From assembly GCA_023667165.1 (NCBI GenBank), contig JAMPAO010000050.1, positions 1-18,889 of the forward strand: DNA of 18,889 nucleotides, given 5' to 3'. A program made the position numbers and the translations under genes. A model generated the notes under the pieces. It saw nothing but the letters and a program-made list of their open reading frames with translations, was not told where the DNA came from and did no database searches. This DNA is from Ruminococcus sp. (GTDB lineage: Bacteria > Bacillota > Clostridia > Oscillospirales > Ruminococcaceae). Below, one piece after another: positions 14,507 to 18,889 of this stretch. The stretch's first letter is position 1, and each line of letters begins with the position of its first letter.

Positions 14507-14962
14507 ATGAACGGATCGGTATGCGGACTGGACTGTACAAAATGCGGCATGAAAGATAACTGCTGCGGCTGCAAAGCTATCGGGGAAAAATGCGTGATCG
14601 CAGCCTGCTGTAAAAGCAAAGGGAAAGAAAGCTGCAAAGGCTTTTTTAAGCCGGAAAGCAAATGCAGCTTAAGAAACGACCTGATCGGGGAATTTAACGC
14701 CTTGGGTATCGAGGACATGGAAAAGGTCACGGAGCTTAACGCCCTGAGCGGAGCTTTTATTAACCTTGAGTACAAGCTGCCCAGCGGTCAGAACGTTAGG
14801 TTTTGGGACGACAGCAGAGTGTACCTTGGCAATCAGGTCGGCAAAATTAACAGTGACAGGTGTTACGGTCTGGCAGCAGACGAAAAGTATCTTACGGTCA
14901 GCGAATACGGACAGGACGGTTCCGATTGTGAGATAGTGGTGTTCAAGCGCAGAAAGCCGTAA
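14507..14962 (+). CDS. Cys-rich DUF3795-like protein
   Basis: 151 aa with AAAGGAAG ahead of ATG 14507. The N-terminal 45 residues hold ten cysteines in close pairs: CGLDCTKC, then CCGCKAIGEKC, then AACC and SCKG. This resembles DUF3795, whose members begin with a CGLDCxxC metal-binding cluster (zinc or Fe-S, undetermined). The rest (about 85-151) is a beta-rich domain with INLEYKLPSG and VRFWDDSRVYLG that I do not recognise. It sits 11 nt after metK, so it is probably expressed with SAM synthetase under the S-box. No function can be given. Confidence 0.82.
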   Translation: MNGSVCGLDCTKCGMKDNCCGCKAIGEKCVIAACCKSKGKESCKGFFKPESKCSLRNDLIGEFNALGIEDMEKVTELNALSGAFINLEYKLPSGQNVRFWDDSRVYLGNQVGKINSDRCYGLAADEKYLTVSEYGQDGSDCEIVVFKRRKP

Positions 14963-14979
14963 TGTTAAAATGTTGCCTA

Positions 14980-15008
14980 TTGACAATGGGGAAAATATGA
15001 AATATAAT
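14980..15008 (+). promoter_or_regulatory. Consensus sigma-A promoter of glyS
   Basis: Exact TTGACA (14980-14985), 17-bp spacer, exact TATAAT (15003-15008). Predicted start near 15015 leaves a leader of only about 27 nt, so there is no room for a T-box: glyS is not T-box controlled from this promoter. Confidence 0.9.
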
Positions 15009-15041
15009 TAAATATTATACGTTATTAAAGGTGGTTAAAAA

Positions 15042-16421
15042 ATGGCAGAAAAAAATATGGACAAGATTGTTGCTCTTTGCAAGGGCAGAGGTTTTGTTTA
15101 CCCGGGTTCGGAGATCTACGGAGGTCTTGCCAATACCTGGGATTACGGTCCTCTCGGCGTTGAGCTTAAAAACAACATAAAAAAGGCGTGGCTGAAAAAA
15201 TTCGTTCAGGAAAGTCCCTATAACGTGGGACTGGATTCGGCTATCCTTATGAATCCTCAGACATGGGTAGCGTCCGGTCATATCGGGGGATTTTCCGATC
15301 CTCTTATGGACTGCAAGGAGTGCAAGACCCGTCACCGTGCGGATCAGCTCATAGAAAGCCAGTCGGAGGAAAATCCCGCCGGATGGTCAAATGACAAAAT
15401 GGCGGAGTTTATCGAAACTCACGACATCAAATGCCCCAACTGCGGCAAGAAAAATTTCACATCTATCCGTCAGTTCAATCTGATGTTCAAGACCTTTCAG
15501 GGCGTTACCGAGGACAGTAAAGCGGAGCTTTACCTGCGCCCCGAAACCGCACAGGGCATATTTGTTAATTTCAATAATATCCAGCGCACCACAAGGAAGA
15601 AAGTGCCGTTCGGAGTAGGTCAGGTGGGAAAATCCTTCAGAAACGAGATCACTCCCGGCAATTTTATCTTCCGTGTGAGAGAATTTGAGCAGATGGAACT
15701 GGAATTCTTCTGCAAGCCCGGTACGGATCTTGAGTGGTTCGATTACTGGAGAAGCTATTGCCGCGATTTCCTGCTGGGACTTGGCATAAGCGAGGAGCAT
15801 CTGCGGCTGAGAGATCATTCCCCCGAGGAGCTGTGCTTCTATTCCAAGGCTACCACCGATTTTGAGTTTATGTTCCCGTTCGGCTGGGGCGAGCTGTGGG
15901 GAATAGCAGACAGAACGGATTACGACCTTACCCAGCACATGAAAACAAGCGGCAAGAGCATGGAGTATTTCGATCCCGAAACCAACGAGAAATACGTTCC
16001 TTACGTTATCGAACCGTCCCTCGGAGTTGAACGCCTGTTCCTTGCCATCGTCTGCGAGGCTTACGATGAGGAGGAGATCGGCGAGGGCGAAAAGTCCGAT
16101 GTCAGAACGGTAATGCATCTGCACCCCGCTCTCGCTCCCGTAAAAGCGGCTGTGCTGCCCCTTACAAAGAAGCTCAAAGACCCTGCCATAGAGCTTTACG
16201 GAAAGCTGGCAAAGAAATTTAACGTCGAATACGACGAGGCAGGTCAGATAGGCAAGCGCTACCGCCGTCAGGACGAAATAGGAACGCCTTTCTGCGTAAC
16301 CTACGACTTTGATTCCCTTGAGGATAACTGCGTGACCGTCCGCGACAGAGATACCATGGCGCAGGAGCGTGTAAGGACGGACGAGCTTATCGCTTATATT
16401 GAAAAGAAGCTGGAATATTAA
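15042..16421 (+). CDS. glyS: Glycyl-tRNA synthetase, single-chain alpha2 type
   Basis: 459 aa, class II synthetase that charges tRNA-Gly; also annotated glyQS. The start KIVALCKGRGFVYPGSEIYGG and NTWDYGPLGVELKNN are standard for the dimeric (eukaryote/Gram-positive-like) type rather than the alpha2beta2 type. A Cys pair lies at CKECKTR, another at KCPNCGKKN. Then come YLRPETAQGIFVNF (motif 2 region), FGVGQVGKSFRNEITPGNFIFRVREFEQMELEFF, and motif 3 VIEPSLGVERL. The C-terminal anticodon-binding domain has HPALAPVKAAVLPL and GTPFCVTYDFDSL. AAAGGTGG precedes ATG 15042. Its own promoter and terminator make it monocistronic. Confidence 0.97.
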   Translation: MAEKNMDKIVALCKGRGFVYPGSEIYGGLANTWDYGPLGVELKNNIKKAWLKKFVQESPYNVGLDSAILMNPQTWVASGHIGGFSDPLMDCKECKTRHRADQLIESQSEENPAGWSNDKMAEFIETHDIKCPNCGKKNFTSIRQFNLMFKTFQGVTEDSKAELYLRPETAQGIFVNFNNIQRTTRKKVPFGVGQVGKSFRNEITPGNFIFRVREFEQMELEFFCKPGTDLEWFDYWRSYCRDFLLGLGISEEHLRLRDHSPEELCFYSKATTDFEFMFPFGWGELWGIADRTDYDLTQHMKTSGKSMEYFDPETNEKYVPYVIEPSLGVERLFLAIVCEAYDEEEIGEGEKSDVRTVMHLHPALAPVKAAVLPLTKKLKDPAIELYGKLAKKFNVEYDEAGQIGKRYRRQDEIGTPFCVTYDFDSLEDNCVTVRDRDTMAQERVRTDELIAYIEKKLEY

Positions 16422-16441
16422 ACAGCTTTGCCGATGATCCA

Positions 16442-16486
16442 AAAAAGGCAGGTCTGAGAAAATCAAATTCTCAGACCTGCCTTTTT
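16442..16486. terminator. Bidirectional intrinsic terminator between glyS and the convergent flavoprotein gene
   Basis: Perfect 19-bp arms (16442-16460 and 16468-16486) around a 7-nt loop. The A-run at one end and T-run at the other give a U-tail on both strands. The core of the stem is GGCAGGTCTGAGAA. Confidence 0.93.
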
Positions 16487-16580
16487 ACGGAGAATATTTT
16501 ATGCCTGCGATCATATCAAGCCGCAGGCTTGACCTCTCTTACCTCTTACCGCTCCGCACAAGCCTTAGGTCTATTATAAA

Positions 16581-17810
16581 TCATACGCTGCACCCCGCCG
16601 CGTGACCTGTTGAGAAAGCTATCTGAAGATTATATCCGCCGGTGTACGCGTCAACGTCGATCACCTCTCCAGCAAAATACAGTCCCCTTACGAGCTTAGA
16701 TCCCATAGTCTTTGGATCTATCTCCGAAACGCATACTCCGCCTCCGGTAACGATCGCCTCGTCTATGGGACGGAACGATTTAAATGTAACGGTCAGATTT
16801 TTCAAGAGCCGCACCAGCTCCGTGCGTTCCCTTTTGCTTATCTGATTTACCTTTTTTGCGGGAGCTATACCCGAAAGCTCCACTATGACGGATATCAGCT
16901 TTGCGGGCAGCAGCCTGCCCAGAGAATTTGAAAAATCACGGTTGGGATATTCCGAAAAATCCCTTAAAATGCGGTTATCCAGCGTTTTTTCATCGAGAGC
17001 GGGTTTTAGGTCTATGAGCATTTTATACCGCCCTCTTTCGGGATCGTTCATATGCCCCGAAGCGGAAAGGATCAAAGGTCCCGACAATCCGAAATGGGTA
17101 AAAAGCAGCTCCCCCATCTCCTTGAAAATGATCTTGTCCCTTTTGACGTCCCTTACGGTAAGGGTAACGTTTTTCAGGGAAAGACCCATTGCCTCGGCAC
17201 ACCAGCGTTCCTCCGACGCTACCGGCACGAGAGAGGGGCGCAGAGGGATTATTTTGTGTCCCAATTCTTTTGCAAAGCGGTATCCGTCCCCCTCGGAGCC
17301 TGTTTTGGGATACGACCGTCCTCCCGCCGCTATTATCACAGACGAGGAAAAATACTCCTTTCCTCCCGCCTTTACTCCCTTTACCGCGCCGTTTTCCGCC
17401 ATTACCTCCGTGACCCTTTCGTTAATGACCTTAATATGCTCCGAGCGCATTTTTACCGCCCGTTCAAAGGCTGACACAATGTCCTCAGCCCTGTCGCTGA
17501 CGGGAAATACTCTCCTGCCCCTTTCCGTTTTAAGAGGAACGCCCAAGGCTTCGAAAAACTCCATGGTATCGCCGCAGTCAAAGCCGGAATAAGCCGAATA
17601 AAGGAAACGGCTGTTGGTGGGGATATTCTCGAAAAATTCTTCTCTTTGACAGTTGTTTGTAACGTTGCATCTTCCCTTGCCTGTGATAAGCAGCTTTTTG
17701 CCTATCCTGCCGTTTCGTTCAAATATTATAACGTTCCTGCCCCTGTCGGCGGCAGCGGCGGCGGCCATCAGTCCCGAAGCTCCGCCTCCTATAACGATAC
17801 AGTCCGTCAT
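16581..17810 (-). CDS. BaiN/HI0933-family FAD flavoprotein (NAD(P)/FAD-dependent oxidoreductase)
   Basis: 409 aa. FAD-binding GGGASGLMAAAAAADRG at the start, then KLLITGKGRCNVTN, which marks this family. ATDRAEDI-type motif here reads FPVSDRAEDIV; then VIIAAGGRSYPKTGSEGDGY and the C-terminal second FAD site TGGGVCVSEI...GLYFAGEVIDVDAYTGGYNLQ. GGGAGG lies 9 nt before ATG 17810. Relatives include BaiN of bile-acid metabolism and YhiN/YtfP of unknown function; most are not bile enzymes, so the substrate should be left open. It is 87 nt downstream of rubrerythrin on the same strand, with a weak hairpin between. Confidence 0.93.
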   Translation of the reverse strand: MTDCIVIGGGASGLMAAAAAADRGRNVIIFERNGRIGKKLLITGKGRCNVTNNCQREEFFENIPTNSRFLYSAYSGFDCGDTMEFFEALGVPLKTERGRRVFPVSDRAEDIVSAFERAVKMRSEHIKVINERVTEVMAENGAVKGVKAGGKEYFSSSVIIAAGGRSYPKTGSEGDGYRFAKELGHKIIPLRPSLVPVASEERWCAEAMGLSLKNVTLTVRDVKRDKIIFKEMGELLFTHFGLSGPLILSASGHMNDPERGRYKMLIDLKPALDEKTLDNRILRDFSEYPNRDFSNSLGRLLPAKLISVIVELSGIAPAKKVNQISKRERTELVRLLKNLTVTFKSFRPIDEAIVTGGGVCVSEIDPKTMGSKLVRGLYFAGEVIDVDAYTGGYNLQIAFSTGHAAGCSV

Positions 17811-17844
17811 TGCGTTTTACCTCCCGAAGCCGCGCACAACGGCA

Positions 17845-17885
17845 GAAAAGCGCAGCAAAGCGCCTGCCCTGCTGCGCAGCTTTTC
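17845..17885 (-). terminator. Hairpin after rubrerythrin, weak terminator
   Basis: Minus strand GAAAAGC...GCAGCA (17885-17870) pairs with TGCTGCGCTTTTC (17857-17845), about 13 bp with a 3-nt bulge. The U-run is short (four U, interrupted by C), so read-through into the flavoprotein gene is likely. Confidence 0.5.
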
Positions 17886-17897
17886 TTGTTAAAAACA

Positions 17898-18437
17898 TCA
17901 GTAATTTTCCGCGCTTACCTCGAAATAGGCCTGCGGGTGGCTGCATACGGGACAAATGTCGGGAGCGTTTGTGCCTATTACGATATGACCGCAGTTGCGG
18001 CATTCCCAGATCTTGACCTCGCTCTTTTTGAAAACTTCAGCCGTTTCAACATTTTTAAGCAGAGCGCGGTAACGCTCCTCGTGGTGCTTTTCGATAGCTC
18101 CCACCATGCGGAATTTCGCCGCAAGCTCGGGAAATCCCTCTTCCTCCGCTGTTTTTGCAAAATCCTCGTACATATCCGTCCACTCGAAATTCTCGCCGTC
18201 GGCGGCGGCTTTCAGATTATCGGCGGTGCTTCCTATACCGCCCAGCTCCTTGAACCACATTTTGGCGTGTTCTTTTTCGTTATCCGCAGTTTTAAGGAAA
18301 ATGGCGGATATCTGCTCAAAGCCTTCCTTTTTGGCGGCGGAGGCAAAATATGTATACTTGTTCCTCGCCTGTGATTCGCCCGCAAACGCCTCAAGCAGAT
18401 TTTTCTCGGTTTGTGTTCCCGAATATTTGTTGTTCAT
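17898..18437 (-). CDS. rbr: Rubrerythrin
   Basis: 179 aa. Non-haem di-iron peroxidase that reduces hydrogen peroxide in the cytoplasm of anaerobes. The four-helix domain carries iron ligands in FAGESQARNKYTYFA (E21), DNEKEHAKM (E54, H57) and a second pair around EEEGFPELA and IEKHHEERY. The rubredoxin-like C-terminus has C146-x2-C149 and C162-x2-C165 (WECRNCGH, ICPVCSHPQAYFEV). AAGGAG is upstream of ATG 18437. Full family length, no anomalies. Confidence 0.96.
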   Translation of the reverse strand: MNNKYSGTQTEKNLLEAFAGESQARNKYTYFASAAKKEGFEQISAIFLKTADNEKEHAKMWFKELGGIGSTADNLKAAADGENFEWTDMYEDFAKTAEEEGFPELAAKFRMVGAIEKHHEERYRALLKNVETAEVFKKSEVKIWECRNCGHIVIGTNAPDICPVCSHPQAYFEVSAENY

Positions 18438-18541
18438 CTTAAATTAACTCCTTTTTGTTTGATTATACCGATTTTGAACGTTCCGCAAACGGCGGAGCTT
18501 CTTTGGACTGTTCGGAAATCAATATATTGCCTGACATTCTC

Positions 18542-18570
18542 ATTATACCATATACGTCTTTTTTTGTAAA
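18542..18570 (-). promoter_or_regulatory. Sigma-A promoter of rubrerythrin
   Basis: Minus strand TTTACA (18570-18565), 17-bp spacer, TATAAT (18547-18542). It predicts a leader of about 100 nt. A second TATAAT nearer the gene (about 18463-18468) has no good -35. The leader includes a short TCCGC-cgttt-GCGGA hairpin followed by a GAACGTTC palindrome. Confidence 0.72.
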
Positions 18571-18641
18571 TACCGAAAAGCATATTATTTCTGTTACGGT
18601 CATGAAAAATATCTGCGAAAAGCTATCCGGTCATATGTATA

Positions 18642-18687
18642 TAAAAAAATACCCGTACAAAGGAAAGCATTGCCTTTGTACGGGTAT
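18642..18687 (-). terminator. Intrinsic terminator after spoVAE
   Basis: Perfect 15-bp arms (18673-18687 with 18649-18663), 9-nt loop, then a run of T on the minus strand. Stem core ACCCGTACAAAGG. Confidence 0.93.
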
Positions 18688-18710
18688 CTGCTTTAGCCGC
18701 CGAAACGGTA

Positions 18711-18887
18711 TCACTTTTCCTTTGATTTGCAGCAAACTCCCATAATAAGTCCGAAAACGATAGCCGCCGTGATACCCGCCGAAGCCGCTCCCAAGCCGCC
18801 TGTAACGGCGCCTATCAGACCTCTGGTATTCACAGCCTCTCTTACGCCCTCCGCAAGGGTGTTTCCGAAGCCGGTAAGAGGGACTGT
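18711..18887 (-). CDS. spoVAE: Stage V sporulation protein AE (SpoVAE), C-terminal part
   Basis: Hand-translated 58 residues plus stop TGA; the 5' end is beyond the window. It reads VPLTGFGNTLAEGVREAV, then GLIGAVTGGLGAASAGITAAI and a hydrophobic VFGLIMGV with a charged end CKSKEK. GFGNTLAEG and the GLIGAxTGGLxAASAGIxAAI helix are typical of the SpoVAE/SpoVAC membrane family, which moves dipicolinic acid into the forespore. It implies the organism has or once had endospore genes. SpoVAC is the near alternative; the short length after GFG favours AE. Confidence 0.85.
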   Translation of the reverse strand, partial: TVPLTGFGNTLAEGVREAVNTRGLIGAVTGGLGAASAGITAAIVFGLIMGVCCKSKEK

Positions 18888-18889
18888 CG

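Noticed and set aside
15009..15041. T-box leader for glyS
   Set aside because: The promoter leaves only about 27 nt of leader, too short for a T-box.
15387..16466. 359-aa minus-strand open frame
   Set aside because: Antisense to glyS, and it would have to start inside the terminator.

Overview
The window reads as chromosome of a low-to-mid GC Gram-positive anaerobe of the Clostridia, most like the Ruminococcus/Oscillospiraceae group. Support: consensus sigma-A promoters, strong Shine-Dalgarno sites, an S-box (SAM-I) leader on metK, a single-chain alpha2-type glycyl-tRNA synthetase, TmcAL, rubrerythrin, a secreted GH5 glycanase and a SpoVAE-type sporulation protein. Genus assignment is an inference.

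Layout. (1) 1-1863, visibly more AT-rich than the rest: a peptide-export island on the minus strand with a divergent regulator. It holds a 41-codon double-glycine peptide gene, a terminator, then a peptidase-C39 ABC exporter that runs off the left edge. The peptide mRNA leader carries a c-di-GMP-I (GEMM) riboswitch behind a near-consensus promoter. An XRE-family regulator is transcribed the other way, and two palindromes lie between the promoters. (2) 1864-2127: a long imperfect hairpin, then a strong promoter. (3) 2128-10010, plus strand, tightly packed: prmA, an unrecognised 383-aa protein, a dihydrouridine synthase, rimI, a small methyltransferase, tsaD, a secreted GH5 glycoside hydrolase and a frameshifted alpha/beta hydrolase. 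The first part is a translation/modification operon; the last two genes look like passengers. (4) 12813-10050, minus strand: tmcAL, a DUF896 protein, nspC. (5) 12814-16486, plus strand: a structured 5' leader and a SAM-I riboswitch with terminator, metK, a Cys-rich DUF3795-like protein, glyS, and a bidirectional terminator. (6) 18889-16581, minus strand: the end of spoVAE, rubrerythrin, and a BaiN/HI0933-type flavoprotein.

The most interesting system is region 1. The predicted mature peptide (26 aa) has a Cys-x2-Cys...His-x3-His layout like a mini zinc finger. The adjoining exporter has a His/Glu/Asp-rich insertion in its first predicted extracellular loop. The peptide's expression appears tied to cyclic di-GMP. 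The sequence therefore suggests a c-di-GMP-controlled, possibly metal-binding exported peptide. Its function is unknown to me.
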